A stretch of DNA of 64,000 bases from Halobacillus hunanensis (GTDB lineage Bacteria; Bacillota; Bacilli; Bacillales; Halobacillaceae), in the NCBI RefSeq assembly GCF_900166655.1, contig NZ_FVZB01000007.1, positions 62,001 through 126,000 on the forward strand, read 5' to 3'. Shown here one piece after another: positions 52,743-62,512 of the stretch; position 1 is the first letter of the stretch, and the number at the start of each line of letters is the position of its first letter. The translations under genes were made by a program, and so were the position numbers. The notes under the pieces are model-generated. The model did not search any database. It saw nothing but the letters and a program-made list of their open reading frames with translations, and was not told the origin of the DNA.

Positions 52743-53306
52743 TTATAGGTTGACATCCACTTTGACCACGTGATCATCGTTTTTATCGATACCGATGTAA
52801 CGTAACGTTTCAGAAGAAGAATGGTGATTTAAAATCTTTGCGATAAATGAAACAGCAATTCCTTTGCGGTAGGCGTGATAACCGAATGTCTTGCGCAATG
52901 TATGGGTGCCGATCTTTCCGGTCAACCCAGCATCCTTCGCCGCTTGGTTAACGATACGGTAAGCCTGCTGACGCGTAATGGGGTTATTATTCTTTTTTGA
53001 TTTAAAAAGGTAATCCTGCTGATCAAAATCAACTGTCGAAAGAAAAGCTTTTAATTCCCTTGCCACACTTCTGTTTAGATAGAAGGCATGTTCTTCGCCA
53101 GTACGGGGCTCGGTTAAATATAAAAATTTCCTGACTCCTGCACTGTCCCACACATCATTCACTTTTAAAGGGAGTAAGTCACTGACTCTTAACCCTGTAT
53201 TAATTCCAAGTACAAAGAACAATAAGTCGCGTTGAGAGTGACGCTTTAGTATCTTTTTCATTGCCTTAATATCTTCAGTTTTGCGGATAGGATCGACAAA
53301 TTCCAT
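52743..53306 (-). CDS. Short tyrosine recombinase (catalytic domain only)
   Basis: A 187-residue integrase-type protein. Catalytic residues: Arg in TGLRVSDLLPL, HTLRKTFGYH, HH in ILNHHSSSETL and the nucleophile Tyr in RYIGID. It lacks the N-terminal SAM-like core-binding domain of normal recombinases. GGAGG precedes ATG 53306. The upstream palindrome (53325-53365) suggests tight regulation. It may be a housekeeping single-domain integrase or the relic of an element. Confidence 0.8.
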   Translation of the reverse strand: MEFVDPIRKTEDIKAMKKILKRHSQRDLLFFVLGINTGLRVSDLLPLKVNDVWDSAGVRKFLYLTEPRTGEEHAFYLNRSVARELKAFLSTVDFDQQDYLFKSKKNNNPITRQQAYRIVNQAAKDAGLTGKIGTHTLRKTFGYHAYRKGIAVSFIAKILNHHSSSETLRYIGIDKNDDHVVKVDVNL

Positions 53307-53324
53307 ACGTTTTCCTCCATTAAT

Positions 53325-53365
53325 AATGTTACTTAATTATATTTTAATGAAAGTTAAGTAACATT
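53325..53365. promoter_or_regulatory. Palindromic operator of the recombinase gene
   Basis: AATGTTACTTAA (53325-53336) and the exact inverse TTAAGTAACATT (53354-53365), 17 bases apart, directly upstream of the recombinase RBS. Confidence 0.6.
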
Positions 53366-53667
53366 ACAATTAATTTGCACTTTTTTCAGTAAATTTGAAA
53401 ACAGTTGATTTAATGCTGGTAATCCTTAGGTCCTTTGGGTAGGAATCAAAGGAATTTATAGATGAGGAAATATAATTGAAAGGGTTCATATCAAGCAAAG
53501 CTCAAGGCTAATACTTAAAAATTGTGGTGAGTAGATGAAATGTAAAGAACCGGCGAGCTGGATGGTGTGTGTTATGATAAAAGAAGTATAGGGGGGATGG
53601 CTTAGGATCCACATTAGGGGATAATTCCGGTGGATAAGCTTATGATATGTTTTTCAATAAGAAAAGA
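53366..53667. other. Gene-free interval before IS1182 element
   Basis: About 300 bases; no reading frame with an RBS. A short GGAAAGTTAAG-type A/T-rich region flanks the recombinase promoter. Nothing else is evident. Confidence 0.3.
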
Positions 53668-53696
53668 GGGTGGGACAAAACCCAGTCTCCTAAACG

Positions 53697-53745
53697 AAGA
53701 GTAGCCCGCCGAACAAAGTTTTTGTTCGGCGGGCTACTCTTTTAT
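53697..53745 (+). terminator. Hairpin inside IS left end
   Basis: Perfect 21-bp stem 53697-53717 with 53721-53741, loop GTT, then T-rich. It shields the transposase from outside transcription. Confidence 0.85.
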
Positions 53746-53837
53746 TTTAATCTAAATAAATTCTATTTTGAAAACAAAATAAGGACACACTCTGATAAAA
53801 TTATAGTTACCACACAATAACCATCGGAGGTGTCCTT

Positions 53838-55499
53838 ATGTTTAAACAGTATAACATGAATCAAGTGATTTTGCCCCTGGATTTAGAAATGAAACTCCAA
53901 GAAAATGATATCGCCTATGCCGTCCACGATCTAGTCGAACAGATTCCAAACGAAGCCTTCGCTGCTTTCTTACGGAAGACGGGCTGTCCGGCTTACCATC
54001 CCCGAATGATGATGAAAATCATTGTATGCGCCTACACGCAATCGGTTTTCTCCGGAAGGAAAATCGAAGCGCTTCTCCAAGATAGTGTCCGCATGATGTG
54101 GTTAGCTCAAGGTTATGAACCGAGCTATCGAACCATTAATCGATTCCGTGTCCACCCCGACGTGCAAGCCCTCCTCCGTGAGTGCTTTGTCCAGTTCCGT
54201 TGCCAACTTGTTCAGGAAGAGTTGATTGATGACGAAGCGATTTTCATCGATGGAACCAAGATTGAAGCCAATGCCAATAAGTTTACATTTGTCTGGCGTA
54301 AGGCTGTGGAAAATTACAACGCCAATCTGATCGAAAAGTCCAACCGCATGTATGATGAATTGGTTGAAAAGGAAATCATCCCAGAAATCGTACGGGAAAA
54401 TCCGGAAGAATTATCGGTCAAAGAGCTTACAGATATAGCTGAAAGGTTGGAAGAAAAGGTCGAAGAATGGAGCCAGAAAATCGAAGAGAGCGAAGAAGTG
54501 AGCGAACGGAAACAACTTCGTTCCGAGCGCAAAGAGCCAAAGCAATCCCATAAACAGTTTCAGGATTTTGCGGCGCGCAAGCAGAAATACGAAAGCGACA
54601 CGGAAATCTTTGGAGAACGAAACAGTTATTCCAAGACCGACCATGACGCCACGTTTATGCGAATGAAAGATGATTATATGAAGAACGGGCAACTGAAAGC
54701 CGGTTATAATATACAGGTGGCGACCGAAGGCCAATATGCGCTCGCTTATGATGTTTTTCCGAACCCAACGGATACGCGCACGTTCCTTCCTTTCCTGGAT
54801 CACATCGAACAACACTTCTTTGAACTACCCGATCATCTTGTCGCCGATAGTGGGTATGGAAGCGAAGAAAATTATGAAGAAGTCCAGGAGAATCGCAAGC
54901 GCACGCCATTGATCACGTACAATACGTACCGCAAAGAGAAGAAGAAAAGTTTTAAAAAGAAGGCATTTCATTCAGCCAATTGGGAGTACAGCGAAGAAGA
55001 TGATGCATTCATTTGTCCGAACGGAAAACAACTGACGTTCCGGTATTTTTCCCACAAGACTGATCGTTATGGCTTTGTCCGGAAGTTTAAGGTGTACGAG
55101 TGTGAAGACTGTTCCGGTTGCCCTCTCCGTAGTCAATGTACCAAGGCTAAAGAAGGCAACAATCGCAAGATCTATTACAATGAAAAATGGGAAGAACAAA
55201 AACATATGGTCAGAGAACTGCTTTCAGAAGAGAAAATGGGCGAACTTTATGGTAAACGTAAAGTCGATGTAGAACCATTTTTTGGATTTCTGAAGGCTAA
55301 TTTGCGTTTCACTCGAATGTCCGTAAGGGGTCAGGAGAGTGTGAAGAATGAATTAGGATTTGCCTTCATGGCGGTGAACTTGAGAAAGTACACCGCTCAA
55401 AGGCAGCAGAGTAAGGCCAATAACTTTCCTCATTCAATAAAAAAAGGTTCCGATCATCAAAAACCGATGATCGGAACCTTTTTTATTATTTCAGGCTAG
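53838..55499 (+). CDS. IS1182-family transposase
   Basis: A 553-residue DDE transposase. The N-terminal DUF772-type domain (GCPAYHPRMMMKIIVCAYTQ, EPSYRTINRFRVHP), DDE domain with FIDGTKIEANANKFTF, VADSGYGSEENYE and the C-terminal KVDVEPFFGFLKANLRFTRM (Glu). A CXXC knuckle ECEDCSGCPLRSQC-like is present. GGAGGTG precedes ATG 53838. The last 20 codons run through the element's own 3' terminator hairpin (55441-55483), an oddity. Intact. Confidence 0.93.
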   Translation: MFKQYNMNQVILPLDLEMKLQENDIAYAVHDLVEQIPNEAFAAFLRKTGCPAYHPRMMMKIIVCAYTQSVFSGRKIEALLQDSVRMMWLAQGYEPSYRTINRFRVHPDVQALLRECFVQFRCQLVQEELIDDEAIFIDGTKIEANANKFTFVWRKAVENYNANLIEKSNRMYDELVEKEIIPEIVRENPEELSVKELTDIAERLEEKVEEWSQKIEESEEVSERKQLRSERKEPKQSHKQFQDFAARKQKYESDTEIFGERNSYSKTDHDATFMRMKDDYMKNGQLKAGYNIQVATEGQYALAYDVFPNPTDTRTFLPFLDHIEQHFFELPDHLVADSGYGSEENYEEVQENRKRTPLITYNTYRKEKKKSFKKKAFHSANWEYSEEDDAFICPNGKQLTFRYFSHKTDRYGFVRKFKVYECEDCSGCPLRSQCTKAKEGNNRKIYYNEKWEEQKHMVRELLSEEKMGELYGKRKVDVEPFFGFLKANLRFTRMSVRGQESVKNELGFAFMAVNLRKYTAQRQQSKANNFPHSIKKGSDHQKPMIGTFFIISG

Positions 55500-55542
55500 T
55501 TATGTCCCAGCCCCTGTGCGAATCCATCTTCGAGAATGAATG

Positions 55543-55902
55543 TTATGCATTGACAGCTTTATCTGTCTGGCTTGCATGTAATTTTTTCATGGCAAATCTG
55601 CAATAGGCTGGGCAATCAATGCTTCAACCCAGAATGCTAAAAAAATTACGCGGCCAATCATAGAAGAATGTTTGAAATGGCTCCAAACTAACTTCTCTCA
55701 TTCCGATCCAGGGTCCAATAATGGTCAGTAAAATGGATAAGATCGATACACTGAACAGTATCGTGAATAATACTCGTGAATTAAATCCATCCGTCGGGTT
55801 AACAAACTTCGGCACCAATTTGTTAATGATCGGGGTTGCAACAAGAGTGACCAATAAAATTACACAAATCCATACAAACGGAATGACTTGTAATGTGTTC
55901 AC
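55543..55902 (-). pseudogene. DUF2798-like membrane gene with two frameshifts
   Basis: ATG 55902 opens two membrane helices and DUF2798-like text ending PFQTFFYDWPRNFF. The frame is lost in a T-run near 55635, where a shifted frame reads AFWVEALIAQPIA. A second shift near 55585 gives RFAMKKLHASQTDKAVNA to a stop at 55543. The continuous family-like text implies a 120-residue gene broken by two single-base changes, next to the IS1182 element. Confidence 0.65.
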
Positions 55903-55927
55903 ATAAACCTCTTTATTGAATCCAAAT

Positions 55928-56791
55928 TCAAGCGGCAGGCTTCGTCTCTTTATTATTTTTAATAAACATATAAAAGGACGCTCCGAAAATAATAAAGTAG
56001 CCGAGAAAGCTCATCCAGTCAGGCACCTGATTAAATAGAACAATACTAATCACGGCAGTGTAAACGACCGTCGAGTAGAAAAAGATTGAAATTTCTCGAG
56101 CTGGCGCATATTTATAGGCGATTGTTAAGCCAAACTGGCCGATTGTTGCAAATGCGCCTGCGCCTAGCAGGTAAATCCATTGCTTCGTTGGCATTGGCTC
56201 ATAAAATGCAATCGTAAAAGGCAGCAGGGAGACCGTTGTAAAGAAAGCAAAGTAAAAGACAATCGTATAAAATTGTTCTTTACTTCCAAGTACGCGTAGC
56301 AGCGTGTACGCCCCAGCGGCAAATACTGCCGATAAAATACCAATGATATAAGGGACTACCTCCACAGAAAATTGCGGTTTAATTACAAATAATGTACCGA
56401 CAAACGCGATTAGGATGGCGGCTATTTGATACGTTCTTGCTTTTTCTTTAAGAAATATCGCTGAAAAAATAATTAAAATAAACGGACTTAGTTTGTTCAG
56501 CATTTCTGCATCTGATAACACCATATGGTCAATGGCATAAAAGAACAGAACCATCCCCACGGTTCCAAGTGCGGACCGGGAAAGCAGCAGTCCCTGGTTT
56601 TCTTTTTTACCAAAAATCCTCTCTTTGTTATAGACGACTAAAATAAAGGCGATGACCGCAGACACGATGTTTCGCATAAATGTTTTTTGCACTGTAGGCA
56701 CGTCTCCAGACAGCTTGACGAGTGCAGCCATCATGGAGAAACCAAAAGCTGATATTAAGAGTAGAATAATTCCTTTGTTACGATCGCTCAT
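55928..56791 (-). CDS. EamA/DMT superfamily transporter
   Basis: A 287-residue protein with ten spans in two EamA repeats (GIILLLISAFGFSMMAALVK at the start, then FVGTLFVIKPQFSVE and GAGAFATIGQFGLTIAYKYA). Members export amino acids or metabolites; the substrate is unknown. GGAGGAAAA precedes ATG 56791. Monocistronic. Confidence 0.88.
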   Translation of the reverse strand: MSDRNKGIILLLISAFGFSMMAALVKLSGDVPTVQKTFMRNIVSAVIAFILVVYNKERIFGKKENQGLLLSRSALGTVGMVLFFYAIDHMVLSDAEMLNKLSPFILIIFSAIFLKEKARTYQIAAILIAFVGTLFVIKPQFSVEVVPYIIGILSAVFAAGAYTLLRVLGSKEQFYTIVFYFAFFTTVSLLPFTIAFYEPMPTKQWIYLLGAGAFATIGQFGLTIAYKYAPAREISIFFYSTVVYTAVISIVLFNQVPDWMSFLGYFIIFGASFYMFIKNNKETKPAA

Positions 56792-56907
56792 AAAAATTTT
56801 CCTCCATTACGTCCTATCATTGGCCAGATTTACCTTTCCTATCCTAATATAACTAGGTGAAGAAAGAAAGTATTGTGTTTGATCAGAATAAAGGAAGGGA
56901 ACGTTAA

Positions 56908-57228
56908 GTGGATAATAAAGAGTATAGGACAGGGAAAGGAAGACGGCGATTGATTTGTTCTCAGCCTGTGTTTTTAACGAAAAGAGTTATTGATCACAAT
57001 CAGCAGCATTTTATCGAGGAAGAAGCTTCTATCGAATTATACGAAAATGCAGTCATCACGCCAACGGCCCGGTTTAAGATAGAAGATGTTCATGATGTAT
57101 CCTATCGTAATTTATCGGGTACGTATGGCTTTTTTTATTTGCATACGATTAAAGGGGTATATCCGTTCAGGGTAAAGGGATCTCCAGATGTGTGGATGGA
57201 AGAGTATAAGCGGGTTCAGGTTAAATAA
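56908..57228 (+). CDS. Hypothetical small soluble protein
   Basis: A 106-residue basic protein of alternating beta-strand character (SIELYENAVITPTARFKIED, GFFYLHTIKGVYPFRVKGSP) that looks like a PH-like or bacterial regulatory beta domain. Not assigned. The start is GTG 56908, after GGGAACG. A bidirectional terminator follows at 57245-57280. Confidence 0.55.
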   Translation: MDNKEYRTGKGRRRLICSQPVFLTKRVIDHNQQHFIEEEASIELYENAVITPTARFKIEDVHDVSYRNLSGTYGFFYLHTIKGVYPFRVKGSPDVWMEEYKRVQVK

Positions 57229-57244
57229 TATCGATTAACTACCA

Positions 57245-57282
57245 AAAACGGCCGCACAGGTTGAACTGTGCAGCCGTTTTGC
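57245..57282. terminator. Bidirectional terminator
   Basis: Perfect 15-bp stem apart from one bulge (57245-57259 with 57266-57280), A and T runs outside, between convergent genes. Confidence 0.8.
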
Positions 57283-57289
57283 ATATAAG

Positions 57290-58747
57290 CTAAGATGCTT
57301 TTGCCTTATTTTGATAGGCAGTCAGTCGGTTGACGAGGTCTGAACTAGCTTCGTTAAGACCGATGATTTGGACAGATTTATCATTTTCTTTAAACTTCGT
57401 TATCAGTTTATCTATGGCTGCGACAGCTGAATCATCCCACACATGGGCCTTGGTGAAATCAATGTGGATTTCTTTCGCATCTGCTTGAAGATCAACTTGA
57501 TTCATTAAACTTTCAATAGAAGCGAAGAAGACTTGGCCGCTAACGTAATAAGTCATGGTTTCAGCCTGTAGTTTCTCTTCCACATGCACTTTTGAAATTT
57601 TGGCCACGAAGAAGATGGCACTTAAGATAACACCAGCTAAGACACCGATGGATAAATTGTGGGTCAATACAACTGCGGTAACGGTCACGACCATAACCAC
57701 AGAGTCAGAAATGGGGTTTCTATGAAATTTCGTTAAAGAACTCCAGTCAAATGTACCGATCGACACCATAAACATTACGCCGACTAGAACGGCCATTGGA
57801 ATTTGGACAAGCAAGTCATTAAACGAAATAATCAAGAGCATCAGGAATACTCCGGCAACTAACGTTGATAAACGTCCGCGTCCGCCTGATGACACGTTAA
57901 TCACGGATTGTCCAATCATAGCACAGCCTGCCATGCCTCCGAAAAAACCTGAAGTAATATTAGCAATTCCTTGACCGCGAGCCTCTTTGTTCTTGTCCCC
58001 CACAGTGTCCGTCATATCATCGACGATTTGCGATGTGAGTAGAGACTCAAGCAAGCCAACAAATGCTAAAGCGAGAGAGATCGGAAAAATAATTTGTAAC
58101 GTTTCAAACGTCAGCGGAATATCGGGAATCAGAAAGATTGGCAGCGTACTCGAAAGCTCCCCCATGTCTCCTACCGTTTTCAAAGATAGCCCGCCGGCAA
58201 CTGTGATGATCGTCATCAAGATAATCGCAATAAGTGGTGCAGGTACTGCTTTTGTAAACCTCGGGAGAATATAAATAATCGCAAGAGAACCAGCTACCAT
58301 TGCATACATTACCCAGTTAGCCCCTTCAAAATGAGGAAGCTGAGCTGTGAAAATTAAAATCGCAAGGGCATTCACAAAACCAATCATAACGGACCTCGGG
58401 ATAAACTTCATAAACTGCCCGATTCGCAATACCCCTAAGAGAAATTGAATGATCCCCGTTAAAATTGTTGCGGCCAGAAGATACTCCAGTCCATGATCTT
58501 TAACCAATGTGACCATCAGCAAAGCCATGGCCCCAGTAGCGGCAGAAATCATTCCAGGGCGGCCGCCCATAAAAGCAATAACGACAGCGATACAGAAGGA
58601 AGCGTACAAACCTACCATGGGGTCGACTCCAGCTATGATAGAGAAAGCAATTGCCTCAGGGATAAGTGCCATAGCGACAACCATGCCTGAGAGCACATCG
58701 TTTTTTACGTTTCCAAACCATTGTTGTTTAATTGTAGCAGTGTTCAA
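57290..58747 (-). CDS. SulP family anion transporter with STAS domain
   Basis: A 485-residue SLC26/SulP transporter. The membrane domain (about 12-385) begins [20 protein letters not shown] with PMVGLYASF and [17 protein letters not shown]. The cytoplasmic STAS domain covers about 390-480 ([36 protein letters not shown]). It transports sulfate, bicarbonate or similar anions. The start is TTG 58747, five bases after AGAGGTG; the frame extends 13 codons upstream through the RBS. Confidence 0.9.
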   Translation of the reverse strand: MNTATIKQQWFGNVKNDVLSGMVVAMALIPEAIAFSIIAGVDPMVGLYASFCIAVVIAFMGGRPGMISAATGAMALLMVTLVKDHGLEYLLAATILTGIIQFLLGVLRIGQFMKFIPRSVMIGFVNALAILIFTAQLPHFEGANWVMYAMVAGSLAIIYILPRFTKAVPAPLIAIILMTIITVAGGLSLKTVGDMGELSSTLPIFLIPDIPLTFETLQIIFPISLALAFVGLLESLLTSQIVDDMTDTVGDKNKEARGQGIANITSGFFGGMAGCAMIGQSVINVSSGGRGRLSTLVAGVFLMLLIISFNDLLVQIPMAVLVGVMFMVSIGTFDWSSLTKFHRNPISDSVVMVVTVTAVVLTHNLSIGVLAGVILSAIFFVAKISKVHVEEKLQAETMTYYVSGQVFFASIESLMNQVDLQADAKEIHIDFTKAHVWDDSAVAAIDKLITKFKENDKSVQIIGLNEASSDLVNRLTAYQNKAKAS

Positions 58748-58952
58748 TGCTACACCTCTTTCCATAAAAAATTGACACGATTGCATTCGTGCCTGAATCC
58801 GACAAGAACGAGACAGATTATATCATGTATGACAGCAGATGCCTAGCTGAATTTGAATAATTTTGTTAGAAATATGTCCCAAAAAACGAAACATTTGAGG
58901 TTTATGAAAGCTGTTCATGTGATATGAAGAAAAGTAAAGGAGGCTTCAAAAA

Positions 58953-59444
58953 ATGAAAGCATTATTGTTAGGCGTTTTGACGTTATCCATTTTTCCTTTA
59001 GGCAGTTTCGACGATGCAGAAGGAAACTCAACAGAGGCAGAGCTAACGAAATCAGAAGCTATGCAAGTACTTGCAGGTTACGAAGAGGCGTTGAAGCATA
59101 CCATTGAAGTCACATCCGATGAAACTCAAAACAATGATTACCATTCTATTGAGGAAATGGAAGAGTATCTTCACAACTATATGTCTGTTAGCATGGCTGA
59201 AGGGTTTACAGACAGATTTTTCAAAGAAACGAATGGAGAAGTAACCGTGATTCCCCAAGATGGACCTATGACATTTAATGATTCAGAACCTATCGACTTG
59301 ATGCAAATGGAAGAAGGTAAGTACCAGGCGACTCAAGAGCAAAACAGCGAGCTCAGCGGACATGTGAATAAGACATTTACCCTGGAATTTGATGGAGAAG
59401 ACTGGATCATCCAGGACATGAAAACGGAAAGGTTAGGAGAATAG
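58953..59444 (+). CDS. Exported protein, DUF3993-like
   Basis: A 163-residue protein with a short signal peptide (about 1-20, no lipobox Cys). The mature part is acidic, with SEAMQVLAGYEEALKHTIEV and SIEEMEEYLHNYMSVSMAEG, resembling DUF3993-type Bacillus secreted proteins. The function is unknown. AAAGGAGG precedes ATG 58953. A strong terminator follows. Confidence 0.55.
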   Translation: MKALLLGVLTLSIFPLGSFDDAEGNSTEAELTKSEAMQVLAGYEEALKHTIEVTSDETQNNDYHSIEEMEEYLHNYMSVSMAEGFTDRFFKETNGEVTVIPQDGPMTFNDSEPIDLMQMEEGKYQATQEQNSELSGHVNKTFTLEFDGEDWIIQDMKTERLGE

Positions 59445-59450
59445 CAGACA

Positions 59451-59487
59451 AAAGCTAGCCCCTCAAGACGAGGAGGCTAGCTTTTTT
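59451..59487. terminator. Bidirectional terminator
   Basis: Stem 59451-59464 with 59470-59484 (one bulge), T-run to 59487, between the exported protein and the ABC permease gene. Confidence 0.8.
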
Positions 59488-61138
59488 ATGAAGAGAATAA
59501 CGAATAGAAATGTTTCTCAATCATGGTCTTCAATATTCGATTGCTGATGAAGATAAGAAGAGATAAGGCGGCAAACAATATCATTGTCGTCATCCAGATT
59601 CCTCCAAATCCGTCTACCCTCCACAGAATCAAAATTAGAGGGGCGAAAATAATGACTTCTACAGCCAGGGCAAGAAGACCGATGAAACGCCCTTTGAAAA
59701 CCTCCCGTTCGTCTGTCCAATGTAAATTTGGTGTATATAGGTCAAGAATTGTTCCGATTATGCTTGTAAGCCAACTGATCAAAAGCGAAAGTACGATCCA
59801 AATCACAGTAAGCATGATCGGGAGCTTAAGAAGACAGACCATAATAAACAGGACGAGAAGGCTTAGAAAGTTGATGAAAAAGGACGCCAGAATCTTGCTC
59901 AGCATGACCGACTCTGCACGGACCGGCATGTATAAGTGGTTAAACCAGCTCTTCCCATCTCGCGAAACAGAGGAAATAGCAGCAGGGTTAATTCCCAGCA
60001 CCAACACTGTAAAGCCGACCATTGCTAATATAATGGTTTTTCCTTGCCACGAATTAACTACTGCACTGATGCCTTGAATGGAGCCGCTTGTATCCATCAC
60101 AAGAATGATAACGAATAACACAGGAAGCAGCAGCGACTGCACGATAATCTGTGTGAAAAAGGTGGGGGTGCGAAGCATGATTTTCATTTCTCGTACCCAA
60201 CTTGAATAAAGGAAGTTTTTCTTCTGTATTTTCTTGGACATCTTCGCTGGGCTGACCGTTTTCTTAGTTCCGCCGGAAAGGCCGAGAACTCCTTTAAAAT
60301 ATAACTTCTGTCCTGTTGTCATCATGAAGAGAATGGCGACAATAGCAAGAGCAAAAGTAAAGAGAAAATAACCCGCCCCTGCCATACTCATCGGATCGGT
60401 TAAACTGATGGAACTAAAATAAGCGGGTGGATAAAATTTCGTCGTCAGCTGCAGTAAACCGTTTTGTTCGGCTAACAGATGAGCCAGGTTGGAGCCTGGA
60501 TTTGTCTCCGAAGAATTAAGGCGGATGACGATGTTAATTCCTATCGCAAAAACAAACGTTAACAAACCGGCGAACACTTTTATTCGGTCTTTATTTTTAG
60601 ATAGGTTAAGAAAGCGCATGACAAACATAAGAAGGACCGCTGTTACCACAAATGGAATAACTGGAGTGAGCAGCCAGATTATGAAAGCGTACAGGTAATA
60701 CACTATCCCGGCATGGCTATGCAACCCGCATATAACCAACGAAGGGGCTAAAATAACCAAGTTAGTCAAATATAATGTTAAAAAAGGCACCGCTGACTTG
60801 CCCAGTATAATTTGATAGGGCTGGAAGGGCAGTGCTACAAATGATTCTACATCTTCAGCAAAATAAAAAGAGCTTAAGATCGTCCCAACGCTAATGAATA
60901 CGAAGAGAATCGATGTGATCACAAACAGCAGGCCCAGAATGACACTTTCGTTTCCGCTGGGCGCTAATACACCATACATTGAACTGATGAGGCCGTTTAT
61001 TACATATAAGATAAATAATGAAGCAGGAATCGCGAAAATCCCCAGAAATACATATCCCAGTTTTTCATTAGTGCTTTTGCCAACTAGAGAAAGCTGCATT
61101 TTGACCATAATTCGAATCAGCTTCCACGTTTTAGCCAT
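59486..61138 (-). CDS. ABC-2 type permease (YthQ-like)
   Basis: A 550-residue permease with about 12 spans, resembling Bacillus YthQ-type ABC permeases. Recognisable text: SSFYFAEDVESFVALPFQPYQI (about 93-114) and AAISSVSRDGKSWFNHLYMP (about 383-402), both typical of this group. It pairs with the ATPase encoded just upstream; the genes overlap by 8 bases (61131-61138). The substrate is unknown. Confidence 0.82.
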   Translation of the reverse strand: MAKTWKLIRIMVKMQLSLVGKSTNEKLGYVFLGIFAIPASLFILYVINGLISSMYGVLAPSGNESVILGLLFVITSILFVFISVGTILSSFYFAEDVESFVALPFQPYQIILGKSAVPFLTLYLTNLVILAPSLVICGLHSHAGIVYYLYAFIIWLLTPVIPFVVTAVLLMFVMRFLNLSKNKDRIKVFAGLLTFVFAIGINIVIRLNSSETNPGSNLAHLLAEQNGLLQLTTKFYPPAYFSSISLTDPMSMAGAGYFLFTFALAIVAILFMMTTGQKLYFKGVLGLSGGTKKTVSPAKMSKKIQKKNFLYSSWVREMKIMLRTPTFFTQIIVQSLLLPVLFVIILVMDTSGSIQGISAVVNSWQGKTIILAMVGFTVLVLGINPAAISSVSRDGKSWFNHLYMPVRAESVMLSKILASFFINFLSLLVLFIMVCLLKLPIMLTVIWIVLSLLISWLTSIIGTILDLYTPNLHWTDEREVFKGRFIGLLALAVEVIIFAPLILILWRVDGFGGIWMTTMILFAALSLLIFISNRILKTMIEKHFYSLFSS

Positions 61139-61853
61139 TTTGCGTCAACTCCAGGAACACCTTTTCTAAGTTGTCATCCTCTTTGAACTGCTGCTTCATG
61201 TCAGCCATGTTTCCTATGAAATCAAGCTGACCATTGTTGATAATAGCCACTTCATCACACAACTGCTCAACGACTTCTAGGACATGAGTTGAGAAAAACA
61301 CTGTCTTTCCTTTGGTGGCATGTTCACGCATTATTTCTTTTAGGGTATAGGAAGATTTCGGATCAAGCCCTGTGAGCGGTTCATCGAGAATCCAAACATC
61401 GGGATCGTGAAGCAAAACGCCGCAGACTACAATTTTCTGCCTCATGCCATGGGAGTAAGTAAGGATATGATCGTTTAAAGCACCGTAGATACTGAACTGT
61501 TTTGTGTAATAGTCGATTTTTTCACGTCTGACATCAGTAGGAACTCCATAAACATCCGCCACAAAGTTTAAGTATTCGATTCCTTTTAACCGTAAAAAGA
61601 TATCCGAACGGTCGGGCACATAGCCGATCGTTGTTTTGGCTTTCATAGGATCTTTGGTTATGTCAAAACCGTTAACGTTAATTCGGCCGGTCTCTACAGG
61701 GAGAATGCCTGTCATCATTTTAATGGTGGTGGACTTTCCTGCTCCATTAGGGCCAAGAAATCCGAAGATTTTCCCGTCTGGGACTGTAAGGGAAAGGTCG
61801 TTTACAGCCGTATGACCAGGGAATTGTTTCGTTACTCGTTCGATCTCAATCAT
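61131..61853 (-). CDS. ABC transporter ATP-binding protein
   Basis: A 240-residue ABC ATPase: Walker A GPNGAGKST, signature YSHGMRQKI, Walker B VWILDEPLTGLDP, switch His in FFSTHVLEV. It is translationally coupled to the permease at 59486. GAGCG-type RBS precedes ATG 61853. First gene of a two-gene exporter operon. Confidence 0.92.
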   Translation of the reverse strand: MIEIERVTKQFPGHTAVNDLSLTVPDGKIFGFLGPNGAGKSTTIKMMTGILPVETGRINVNGFDITKDPMKAKTTIGYVPDRSDIFLRLKGIEYLNFVADVYGVPTDVRREKIDYYTKQFSIYGALNDHILTYSHGMRQKIVVCGVLLHDPDVWILDEPLTGLDPKSSYTLKEIMREHATKGKTVFFSTHVLEVVEQLCDEVAIINNGQLDFIGNMADMKQQFKEDDNLEKVFLELTQNG

Positions 61854-61912
61854 AAAGAACGCTCCTTTTCATTTCCATCTATTAGAAATACGAGTGAAGG
61901 AGGGGGGATGTT

Positions 61913-62419
61913 TCAATCTTGAAGAAAATACTCCATTAGAATTTCATCTAAATAGCGGTCTTCGATTTTAATGGCTTTATGTTCTATCCCATATTCACGG
62001 AAACCAACCTTTTCGTAGAGCTTTTTCGCTGGCAAATTGTCTTTGACAACACTGAGCTGAAGTATTTCAAGTCCAATCCCTTTGGCAAATTGGATAGCTT
62101 TTTCAAGAAGCATTTCTCCGGCTCCCTGCCCTCTGCATTCTGGATGGACATACATCGCAAGAATGGACGCCTTATGAGAGAACTTTGGGTGAGGTTCCTT
62201 TTGCAGTGTGACATTCCCGACAAGCTTCTCCTCGATAAACACACCAAAAGTATGGGCTTCGTCCGAGTTAAGCCGTTGAACAGTCGTCTCAATCGCATCC
62301 GGCTTGTTTTTCTCTTGTTCGTAAGTAGTGATAAAGGCATCAGGATTCGTTTGAAGCGCTTCTAACCGTAAAGTTCGATATGTACTGGCGTCACTACCTG
62401 AAAGTGGTCGAATAATCAT
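61913..62419 (-). CDS. GNAT family N-acetyltransferase
   Basis: A 168-residue GNAT protein: AYRTLRLEALQTNPDAFI-type N-terminus, acetyl-CoA loop MYVHPECRGQGAGEMLLEKA (about 92-111), and LSVVKDNLPAKKLYEKVGFR. Substrate unknown. Its start faces the maa gene, with a 93-bp divergent promoter region. Confidence 0.88.
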   Translation of the reverse strand: MIIRPLSGSDASTYRTLRLEALQTNPDAFITTYEQEKNKPDAIETTVQRLNSDEAHTFGVFIEEKLVGNVTLQKEPHPKFSHKASILAMYVHPECRGQGAGEMLLEKAIQFAKGIGLEILQLSVVKDNLPAKKLYEKVGFREYGIEHKAIKIEDRYLDEILMEYFLQD

Positions 62420-62512
62420 CTGCAGATTCCCCCTTTGATTTCAAATAAGAATAGCGAAGTTGTATGATAATGTAAAGAGGGAATAGAACTTTTATAAGAA
62501 AAAGGTGATCAA

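Larger units (their letters stand above)
53668..55512 (+). mobile_element. IS1182-family insertion sequence
   Basis: About 1.85 kb with a transposase at 53838-55499. Ends GGGTGGGACAAAAC (53668-53681) and, inverted, GGCTGGGACATAAC (55499-55512) match at 12 of 14 positions. No target duplication is apparent. A terminator hairpin lies inside each end, insulating the transposase. Confidence 0.75.
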
